Shown: positions 50,001 through 62,000 of the stretch, piece after piece
How positions within the stretch are numbered: the stretch's first letter is position 1
How the letters are laid out: each line of letters begins with the position of its first letter
Source of the DNA: Tetragonia tetragonoides
Taxonomy: Eukaryota; Streptophyta; Magnoliopsida; Caryophyllales; Aizoaceae
Assembly: GCA_038025085.1 (NCBI GenBank)
Contig: CM076148.1
Span: 1,490,501 to 1,554,500, forward strand
Length of the DNA stretch: 64,000 nt
Reading direction: 5' to 3'
The notes under the pieces: generated by a model
Database searches by the model: none
Told to the model about the DNA's origin: nothing
The model's input: only the letters and a program-made list of their open reading frames with translations
Made by a program: the position numbers and the translations under genes

Positions 50001-53000
50001 AAACGAAAGTGTGTATTTTTGCAACCAGAGGAGTATAGAATATATGTCCATGTCATTATCCATAACATACTTCTACAGTATGTCCTTTTGGGAGCTTGTT
50101 GCATCGGGGTGGCAACTGCTTAAAGGGTGGAAGGGCGAGTTCTTCTCTTTTCTTCTTCTGTTATTTATTATTTAATTATTTGTTTGTTTGGGGGTGGGGG
50201 GGGGGGGGGCGGGAGTATTCCGATTCTGCAGTCTTGTTTAGCAAGTAATCCTCTCTATTACCTCTCCCTTTTATTTCTTTTATCTATTATCTCTCCCTTT
50301 TAAGATCCTACTATAGGCAGGGGAGGATGATGAGGGATTTCTTCTGGTCTTGGGTTGATGGGAATATGAAGGATCATGTTGTCAGTTAGGAATTAGTGTG
50401 TAGACCCAAGAAGGAGGTAGGACTGGATTTTGATTGATTTGTGTCCAAGGACAATTCATTAGGGGTAAGTGGTTGTGGCGTTTTCCTCTAAGTCAAACTC
50501 CCTATGGCACCAAGTTATCAAGAGCAAGTACGGTCTTCAGCAAAATGGATGATATGTCGATGGCTCCATGCCGGCTCTACTGTTTCCCATGATTGCCCGT
50601 GGAAGCTCATTTCTCAATATGGATTTTTGCTTTCCTTTAGCCATGAGCCCATGACAAAGTGAGTAATGGAAATTGGGTTCGATTCTGCAAGGATGTGTCG
50701 AGGGAGATAATTGATTCTCTTCCATGCATTATCAGCTTTATCAGTTGCCCACTTTTCATGATGCACTGGCTCTTCGTGAGCTCCTAATGATAGAGAGATG
50801 GAGAAGCTTACCTCCTTACTCAGTGTACGAGATATCATTCATCTTGTCCCCACTGAGGACTCTAAGGTTTGGGTTGGAGTTTCTCGGTAAAATCCTTCCT
50901 TCGCCGTCTTAGCCTTCCTTTACATTATCCTCATTTCCCTCCTGCTAATTTCATTTGGAAATCTAAGGCTCCTCTAAAGATGTGTGTCTTTGTTTGGACT
51001 TGGTACAAAGAAAACTGAGCACACATGAGATGTTTCAACGAAGGTGCAGTGGGTTTATCATCAGATGTGTATGTCACTTATCACCATGATAGTAAGGCTC
51101 CGTTTGATTCAACTGAATTTCACGTAACTGAACCTAACTTAACTTAACTGCCTTGAACTTAACTTAACTGAACTGCCTTGAACTTAACTTAACTGAACTT
51201 AACTTAAATTATTATAATTATTGTAATCATTATAAAAACATTTAATTATAATTATGATAACTATTATTATAATAATCTGAAGTTAACTGAACTTAACGGC
51301 ACTGAACTGGACAGTGCACTAACTGAACTAAACTGAACTTAATTTAAGTGAAATTAAGTTGAATCAAACAAAGCCTAAGACCGGTTTGCATTTGTTATTG
51401 CGTTGCGATTTTGCTTGAACTTTGTGGAATAGGCTTTTTAGTATGAGGGGTGAGTGCTTTGTTTTCCCTCCTACAAATGTTCAGCTTCTGGCAATGCGAT
51501 ACGTTTAGGGAGGGGAAAGGAGCATAAGTTGTTTTAGCAGTGTGCTTTTTTGGCTATTCTTTGGCGCCTTTGGTTTTAGAGGATTAGAGGGGTTCTAGAA
51601 CTTTTTGGCCTGTTGAGCTTGTTTGGGATCGTGTGGTGTAATTGGTAGCTTTATGGTCCAAAACAGTTGGGGCTTTCAAAGGGGCGTCCCTCACTGTGTT
51701 CAGTGTCATTAGGGTGAGTTCTAACTAGTTTTTCATTTTAACCACTCCTTGTCCACTTGTTGCAACATTATACTTCTTTTGATTAATACACATTTTTTCT
51801 TATCAAAAAATAAATAAAAAAACCAGCCTCAAATTAACCAGCTCCGTTGACTTTATAAAAAGCATAATAATTTCCTTCTCCATAATCGAAACAGAAATCT
51901 AAAAGACAATCCACCATCATAACCTGGAGAAGCATAAGCAGCTGAATAATCTCTTAATTTATGTGATCGAATTACCAATGCTAAAATTAACACACTAAAA
52001 GGTTGAATAGGCACCATATACACATCAAATACTATTAGCATAGTTAAAGCAGTAGGATGATAATAAAACAGATCAATCAATTAACAATGGAACTGAAAGC
52101 GAGCTGGACTTGCAGTACCACTGTACAAACATATTTAAAGTTTTGTTTGTCGCCCTCACAAATGATGAGTCCTGCAATTTCAAAGACTAATATACCAGCA
52201 ATACTTCTTATGAAATGCAAGAGAAAGAGGTTAAATAATAAGATAAAAAAACATGTTCAGCTTTCTCATTCATTTCCCAGCTAATACAAGAATGAACCAC
52301 TCACCGGAAGGAACTTATCGTTGAAAGGGTCCCATATATCTGGATCAATACCGTTCAGTATGCCATGGAATTTGTAAAGGTGAGGAGCGATTGCAGGATT
52401 TCCAGCAACCTCCTTTGAATAGGTATTAGAAACCTGATAGCATTAAAAACAGAAGTAATAGTTAAATAAATTGCAAATAGATAAATAAAGAACATCCAAG
52501 GCTTCAAAAAATGTCAAATTTTTGGGCCCAAGCCCACTAATTGCATGTCAGATAAAAGTTTTTTTTCTAGAAAACAATAGTTTACGTTGTCATTGTTATC
52601 TTAAGCAATGTTCGAATCGTGGATCATCGGCAACTCAGATGTTTGCAGTCAACGAAAAGACGAATTACAAAGATAGGAGTTTCAGCATCAAGTTTATTTT
52701 ATTAGTTTTCTGAATTAGTTACTTTGTAAATTGTACTGGAATGAAGGTAGGTTGTCACTTACGAGTCTATAAATAGATGTATTTCGGAAGAGATTAATAG
52801 GTGTATGTGGTGACACCAATTGAGAGGATAGACACTGAGGGATTTGTGTGTAATGTTATCGGTGATTGTGATCAATCAATTTTAATAAAGTAGAAAGAAG
52901 TAAAGGGAATCCTCACAAAATTTGTGTATGTGTATATGATTATTTCTTGTTTTTCCCAACAAGAGGTATGGTATCAAGGCGAAGTTCAATCATTAACCTG

Positions 53001-56000
53001 TAGCAACAGATAAACAGTTTTGTGAAAATAATTTATTGAATTTATTTAGGTAAAATTTACGAGGTAAATTAGAGAAGATTTATATGTCAAAACTTTGAAG
53101 CTGTACTACAATAAGAATTAGAATATGTTGCAGGTATCTAATAGATGTGTTTAGGGAGAGATAATGTGTGTGTGGTGACACCAATTGAAAGAACATAATG
53201 AACCAAATAGTCATATAAGAGTAAGTTGATAAGACCTTAATTCAAGATGCCAGTACACATGCAATAGCTTCTCCTTTTTTCTGATAAAAGAAAACATGCA
53301 ATAGCTAGGTACTCATAAGTAACACAAATTTCAACAGGATCAAAAATCCAGCCCAGGGGTGTGAGAATGAATGATGACCTTTCATGGGGGTGAGAAATAC
53401 TTAAAAATTATAAACTGCAACTTATAACCAATAGCATCATGGTCTGCACAAACTATAAATACTCACAGTTGTAGCCTTGTCTGCATATGCCATTGCTCTT
53501 CCAATGAAATATGCCCCAAACTCGAGATTATGAATAGTGAAGACAACACGTGCATTGGTAAGACCATACTGCCCATAATGCTCCTTGTACAACCACGCCA
53601 CTGGAGCGCTTGACCAATCATGGCAATGAATAATATCCTGCAGCAGTGTGAACAATTTAAATACTGTGTCTACAAGAAAGCCAAAGACGACAAATTTTGC
53701 ATAATAGGTTTCCAGGTAAGTTCCCTTATTGTTCACTACAGGACAACAAAAACTGTTGCGACTTGTGACAAGAAACAGATTTCTCTAAGAATTAGTATAT
53801 AACTTCGTATTTCTTGAGTGCTTAAATAGAGGCCTAAGTTTGCATTTAATTTTCCCCATATGTAAACTGAAAATTACAGAAAACATAGATGCCAATGAAA
53901 AAAACATGCCCCTCTTTTCCTGACAAAGTCCAATAGTTACAATATTTAACAGTGCCGAAACATGATATTGTATCTACTTCAGAAACGCAAGTTGTAGGTA
54001 TGAGCTGTAATTGAGCCAAAAGATAAATCCAAAATCTATACAGTTAATCTTGAACATCAGATTCCACAATCCACTCCTTTTTAGGTAATTGCATATCTAC
54101 TTAATGATTTACAGCCCAATTTCATTTGCTTCATCTGGAATACAACACTCCTATGGGTGAACAAATGGAGAACGTGAATGTCATTGACAAAAAGAACCCT
54201 GCCAGCAATGAGGGTATAGATATGAAAACCAGTAATAACGGTTCACTTAAAGCTTAAAAGAACTTACAGGATGAGATCCACTTTGGAGAAGAAATTCAAG
54301 TGCAGCATGGCAAAAAAAGCCAAATCTCTCACCGTCATTTTTACCAGCATAGACACACCCAGTCGAAAAGATTCTGCACAAAACGAACAAGGAACCATTG
54401 GCAAATAGTCAAATCATGTGCAATCTATAAAATAAAGACCACCTCAAGCAGTCATCCAAAATCAAAGCAAACACTGCATTACATATGCTGGATCCAGATA
54501 CTAATCTCAAAATAAACGTTGATCATTATTACTTGAGAAATATTTGAGGACACTGAAATCTCTTAATTTTATGTTCAGCATATGACATGTATATAATGAT
54601 GTCTAAAGTTCATAATTTGCCTGTAAATGGTACAAAAGATTGGTACAAAAGATTTAACAGAATATTCATCAAATTAACTCCTTAAGACTGTTTAGCATGG
54701 GTAGAAATTAGTGCAACCAACAAGGAAAAAGACATTACATCTCATTACAGAATTCCGTAAAACCAAAAAAATATTGACTATTACCTTAGAGGCTTAGACT
54801 AATCAAAACTATAAAATTCAGTCAGTTTTTTTTCTTTTCCTGAAATTATACTTGTGCAGGGAAACAGTTTAGTGGGCATAAGTAATTCACAAAATACCCA
54901 TTTTGAGGCTCCAAAAAGTAGACAGAAAGGCCTTCAACCTTCCCAAACCAAACTTTAATCTCAGTGCCTCCCCATGAATAGCTCCTCTGGTAATGGAAGT
55001 CCTTCACCTGTTCCAATTGATGGGAGGAATTTGTAAGCAATGTACCTCTGAGTAGTTCAGTTTCAGTAAATATTTGGGGTAATTTGATTTTTCAACACAT
55101 GTGCATAAGAAGTCAACCTAATTCAGAAAGTACTGAAAACACAAAGTGACAAAAATTATAATTAATTGTGGCTTACATGGCTAACGTTCAAGCAATCATA
55201 CTTCGGAAGAATTATGTCAACGTGATGGTTCAGATCTTGAACGGCACGAGACAAGCTAGTAACAACATCTCCAAGCCCACCAACCTGCATATTCCAAAAA
55301 ACAGATACTTACCCAAGATCATCAGTGGATACAAATGATTGCAGCATAGAAGATTAACAGCTAGAGATGACACAATCAGAGCTGGAGGGGCAGACATGAA
55401 TTATCTTGAAGGAGCTTGAATATCAATCATCTAGTAGATGTCTAAAAGGAGCTTGACATCCTATCTGGAACTTATCACTGGAAGGATTTTTCATTTTCTT
55501 TTCACTTAGCCTGTCTGTACTCATAAGAATTTTGGTGGTGTGGAAGGTGATAAAGTATAGATGAATGAGGTTTTTTTGATGCGTGTGAACTGGTAGGTTC
55601 ACAATTAGTTTGTTTAGAGGTAGTAAGTAGTAACTTTTTTTTTTTTGATAAGGAAAAATTTTATTAATCAATTGTCAAAGAATACAAAAGGTGGAGGATA
55701 AGGCATCCTCAATTACAAGTAAACATATCTACACATCACGCCAATGTCGCTGGACTAAGGTCAGCGGGACGCCCTTAAAGGCCCCTGCCGTCTTAGCCCA
55801 GAGAGACACCAAATATACTATGTGGTCCCAAACTAAATCTGGAGACTCCTGAGTCTCAGAGAAGACCCTCGAGTTCCTCTCCAACCAAATACATCATAGA
55901 ATAGCCATGCAGGCACACCTCCACAACAACCTCCCCTCCTTACTCCTCATCGCAGCAAAACGTAGCTGCAAGAACTCACCCACCGTAGCTGGGCACACAA

Positions 56001-59000
56001 AACTCTCACCACACAGCAATCTATTCCAAAGGTTCCTAGAAAATCACACAGCACAAACTCTCCTAATGCTAGTTTTATGTCCTCGTTAACGGTGCAGCTC
56101 GGGAATGGTTTACGTCGTCGCGGGGCCTTAGGCAAGGCGACCCCCTTTCTCCTTTCCTCTTCACCTTGGTTGTTGATGTGCTTGGTCGGATGTTGGATAG
56201 GGGTGTGGAGCGGGGGTCTGCAGTAGGCTTCCGGGTAGATTGGGAGAGGGTGTCGGTTTCCCACCTGCAGTTTGCCGATGATACGAATCTTTTCCTCCCG
56301 GCTGAGGTAGAGGGGTTTAAGGCCTAAGCATTAGGTAGTAAGTAGTAACTACAGGTGGACTTTCCCTTCTTGCCATATTGCTTTGACATGGAGTGAACTG
56401 GTATATTTGAATATACGATATTAGGAGCTTAGGAGTTGGAAGTAAATTATTTGTGATTGTGTTTGTACTCATTTCTAGCTACTCCTAAATACATGATTGA
56501 GTATGAGTTTTCTCGACCCTACCTAGAAGGTGGGAGAAATACTATTCTGATGTCAAATAGGCTAGCTTTGGTGTTGATAAAAGTTTAGTTCTAAGTTCTA
56601 ACTATCAAAAGAACAAAAAAGGGGGTATTTTCATATCTTATTTTCTTCCTCAAGCAATATTAATTTTGGTGCAAAGGGGGCTTGATAAAAGGAGAAATGG
56701 AGAGGAAATCTGAACTGAATTGTTGTGTTTTGTTTATTGAAGTTCTGGATTTTCTTGTGTTACAGCAACACCCTGTCAACAGCCTTTATATAAGGAGATG
56801 GGAAAGTATGGGGCGTGGGCAATACCAATTATGCACCATGCCCATTACCCAATGCCTCTCACATGGCTCCTGCCTACTCCAGGCAGGAGCAGGACAGGGT
56901 AAGGGAGGTCATATATGTGTAGCTTTCCTCTTGCGCTTCAGCCCCTGGTCTGAAGTACATTGACTAGTAATGAAGTACAGGAAAGTTAAGGAGCCATCCT
57001 GATTCAGTCCCTTATAACAAATTAAATAAAGCAAATTGAAAATCGTTAGTAGTGACATATTCAGCTCTATAATTTGGAATACTCAACTAAAAATCAGGGT
57101 AAGATTCTACTATTAGAACAGCTGTTAATTCATTAAAATCATAAGCTTTTACCTAAAATTATGGCAACTTAGTCGAAGCATGCTCTCATTGGTATCTAAC
57201 ACTTGTTTATATAGTATATACAGATTACAGAGGATCAATGGGGTTTCGTTGTATGCAGATTAATAGGCTAGCAATATATTCAAAACTATAGACACAAGGC
57301 ACAGCTAAAAAGAAAACCTTTTGAAACATAATCAAGAAATACCTCAGTAAAAAATTTACCTTAGCAATAGGGGCCATTTCAACAGCTATATGCACAATAT
57401 GCATTGGTGGCTCTTTAGCAATCCCACCAAAGACAGGTACATGGTAGTCCATACCGCTTTTATTGTCAAAAATTCCACCATCTTCCATCTCGGAGAAAAC
57501 AAAGTCCATCATGTATGCATCCAATGGCACCTTTACTGCAAAGACAAATTTGCATCAAGAAACATCAAAAAGAACTGAAATGTTGTATGGAAAGGAACTG
57601 TGTGGTGGCAAACTGGGTAAGCCCTTGCCAAAAGAACTTAGGAAACATTATTTTTCTGGTGACAAACTTCCACCAAGAAAAAAAAAAGAGAAAGAGAAAG
57701 TAACTCATGACACTGCTACCAATCTCTATTAACCACTACATCACTTCATAATCAAATATATGGGAGTGTTTTACAATGTAATCACCACAATATTTAGAGT
57801 CAGGATCCTCTACTTTTACTGTAGAGAACAATACCTTGCTTTACCCTGAAAATAGGGGGGTGGTTTTGGATAATTAAATAACTTGAGAGATACAGAGAGA
57901 AAAAAGAACAGTTCTCTACAGTAACTCCAGAGGATCCAAACACCGATATGATACAAATAAGGTTGAGAATTTGGAGTTATGACGTTAACATTGTTTATGG
58001 TGTTGCAAGTGTCCTTCACCTTTTGAATTTTCTCTTACCAACGTCATGGGTTATAGTTATACTGTACTCAATAACTTTCTCAAAATTGAAACATATAAAT
58101 TCGTGCAGGACAATGGACACTCTTTTGCTATGTTACTCGGACTCCTCATTTTATTTCAAGTACCAGGGCAGAATATGCGGATCCTCGACACTCCAACCTG
58201 CAAAAAGCAGACTTGAAACTTCATTTTAAGCTAAAACTCTCAGGATTTCAGAAAATGGCCAAGTCCGACACCTGGAATCGTACTTGTGTCCAGCTCTTGT
58301 AGCCGAGTCCGAGTAACATTGCTTTTTTGTTACGGCAAAAATTTGGGGAAAAGACGAGAACACCCATTAATCAAGGTTATGGTCATGATTGCATGATGGT
58401 CGCGACGGGTATCACATAATGAATCGCAGCTACGGCAACGTGAATTCAATCGGTCCCTTTATATCAATTGTATAAACTATTTCTTGGCTGAATCAGCCAT
58501 TTTATCAGTTGTATATTGGTCATATTGCCCCTTTTCCAAGATATATTGGCCGACAACGACCAAGACATCTAAGAGCTTGTTATCTATTGTGGTCTTGAGT
58601 ATCAGCAAATTCAAAAACTGATACATATGGAACAATACCTTGCATATCAGCTGACATTTGGTCCCATGATCCAAAAGACAAAGAAAGATATATATAAACA
58701 AAAGCAACTATGACCATCAGGCAAATGCAGCCTAAATGGGAAATGGAACTCATAATTTAGTAGTTAAGTTAGGCTCACCAGTTATTTTGACATGAGAACC
58801 ATTCTCTGCAGGCAACATTTTCTGAGGGGGCAATGGACCTCTACGATGGGTCCAACGATTAAAGGAACCTCTAAACCAAACTTCAGGCTTCCCATTCAAA
58901 ACCGTGTTTGACGGATTGTAATACACTGTAACATCACCTCCTGCTTGAACATCCACAGGATCAGTGTAAACAATGTTCCTCTGAGACAGCAGAAATGTCT

Positions 59001-62000
59001 TCAAAGTTCGTTCTTTTATTTCAGCTTTCATGCGAGCTGTTTTTTCAGCCTGCAGCATGGAATGAAACAGAAGTCATGACTAAATTTGTTTTAACAGGAA
59101 GTACCACATAACGTCGCCACATAAAAGCTATCAACCACAGAGCTAGTCAGCTTGAAGAAAGAGAAAAGGGAAGTTCAGAATCTCGGCTGTAATTAACTTC
59201 CGATATTGCTTTATAAAAGATGGTGGATTTCAGGTTAGCTTGCATCATGAACAAGGTATCATATGAGCAGCCTGAAGAGTCTCTTTTATCATTCCTCTCC
59301 CACACCCATCTGAAGAAAACAATAAGAGGGCAAGATACAAGAAGCCAGTGTGGATCCCACCTAGTGAGAGGTTTAGATAATGGTCAGGACTATGTAGCGT
59401 AACCCCTGGCAAGCAGAAAGGCAATCATCAAATAAAGCATGCTCTCACATCTCAACCTATAATGTTTCAAAGCCAAAAACTTCACCTTCAGCAATCAGGA
59501 ACTTAGGTAAAACTTTTACAGATAAAATCTCGATAAATTAATAAAATAATAATTTCTCGAGAGACCTGTGCAAATTTATGGTCCAAGGAACCATTATTGG
59601 TTGGTTGTTACTCCCTCCGGTCCACGGAAATCTTGACGTTTGGAGAATATGACTAATATTAAGGAAAACACATTTTAGCATAAAAATTCCAAATTTATCC
59701 TTAAAAGAGCACATGAGGTATTAAGAGAGAGAAAATAATATTTTAGTGGGTATTTATTACTTTCCTTACTTTTGTATTACTTTCCTTACTTTTGTAGCTA
59801 GTGGCGTGAGATTCTTTTTTTTGTTTTGGTAACTAGCTAGTTGGGGTAGGATTTTGGTGGGAAATGGAGGAGAGAGAGTGCTGAAAATAGGCACATGGGG
59901 TGAGAAGGTGGGAAGGGTAAAATAGTAAAGGGTGCTCAAATACATTACCATAAAAGGAAACGTAAAGATTTCCATGGTCCAAACATAAGTGGAAAGCGTA
60001 AAGATTTCCGTGGACCGGAGGGAGTATCACTTTAAGATTTCATTTTATGTTGTTTATATAGTGCTTCCTTACACTGTCATACATGTGCATCTAGTTCTAG
60101 CTAGTTCAATAAACTTTATTTTATTTGTTAGAGGGGGGTGAATTAGATTGTATTTAGTTAATCTTATTATACATGAACTCTGTTTAATTAGTCAATACAA
60201 TGTATATTATTTAATCTTTAATAAAAATGTATGTTGCTGAATTGGAAAAGCTCCCTTCAAAATTATTAATTTATCTGTTAGGCCCAAAATACCCTCTAAA
60301 GGCTCTACACCTACACTGCCACGTCATCAAAAGTCAACGGACCAACGTGAAAATGACATATGGCAGTTAAAACTCAAAAGAATAATGGGGACCCCGAAAC
60401 ATTATAGATTAATAGATACTCTCTACATTCTGAAAAATCTTAACATTTACATTTTCATGGTCTCTAATGAACTACTTTGACCGTAAATATTGTATTAATA
60501 TGATTATATAAATTACAAAAGATATGATTTTCCAAAAGTACTATTCAAAATGAATCTAACAATGGTATCTTTACATTGTAAATCCTTATATTTTTTCATA
60601 AATCAATGGTCAAAGTTTGTAAACTTTGAACTTCAAAAAGTAAATATTAAGGTTTTTCCGAAACGGATGGAGTACATCTAAATTTTTAAAATGTCATGGT
60701 CTTGGCATATAGACGTTTTACTGTAAGCGAAAAATATCTAAGCAGATGAAGTTAACTATTACTCTACTAGCTACTCAACAGTTCAACTATTCCTTTCACC
60801 CTTGACAATCGAAGCCAAACAAGGATGCAAAGTCCTACACGGGCTATACGCAATGATCATACTAGTCCAGGGAACCAAGCAAATGTGTAACAATGATTCA
60901 CCATATTCCCGTCTTTCATGATAGGGCGTAGTCAGAAATTGAGGGCGAGGGGGAAGATATACAGCCTTCAAGTTAAAAAGTTTTCCACATCAAAATATTT
61001 TTTCTTGGTGCTTTTTGCAGCAACATTTCCGCGGTGGCTTTATTTGAAAGGGCGTCAGTTTCAGAGTAGCTAGGCTGCTATTAGCAGCACAAAAACACAG
61101 CAAGAAACAAATAAACAGTTGTCAACTACAGCAACTCTCAAAACTTCTCAGGGTGGAAGTGGCTAAGAGTGAAGTACAGGTGTGGCAGTTATAGTTTATT
61201 TATAGTTCCAACTTCCAAGGAACAAACAATTACCGATAGATGTTTGATTATGAGGAGAACTCAATCAAAGGTAGGAAAGTTACCTTGGCACGTACAGCCT
61301 CTTCTCGTGCTCTCCTTTCATCCTGAAGTCTCCGGTATATCCTGTGCTCTTCCTCGACCCAATACAGTTCATCAGGCATGGATTTGGGAACAATAGCATG
61401 GAAATCCAGGCGGTTATTATTATCATAGCGGGAAGCATTCTGTGGTGCCCCATCAGCAAAAACCCAGTCCAAGACAATTGCTTGGTCAGGAATAGTAACT
61501 GGACAAAGAAGTGCAAAAATTGCGTCAATACATACATAACATAGCATATACAATATGATAGGATGTTAGGATAGCTTCGTTCTGTTAGACAGAAGTGGGA
61601 TCTGTTTGTGAGAGTGGTGAGTTTTCAGGCAATCTCCTTTTTCTTCCCCTAGTGGACGAATAAAATTGACCCGATTTGTTATAAAAAAACATAGCATATA
61701 CAATAAAATATCATATAAACAATTTAGTTTGCTCTGGAGAACGTCTTGTCCTCCTTTGTTGTATACTTCGACTTTCATTAACATATTTATTTTTATTAAA
61801 AAATAATGAAAATTATCATTTTGTTTATGTTAACTTCTCCACAATTTGCAAGGTCACCCGGTATCCTTCTCATCCACTTGCACAGCCAATGCATGTGGAC
61901 ACAATATCTGATTCTCTTCCCCCTTTCCCCTCTATACCAACATCTCCTCCAGTTAACCAGTCACTAAAGGATCCTAGTCATCCTACTATCCTAACGAATC

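Noticed and set aside
56682..56963. Possible LTR with TATATAAGG
   Set aside because: No TG...CA ends, target duplication or partner LTR could be found.
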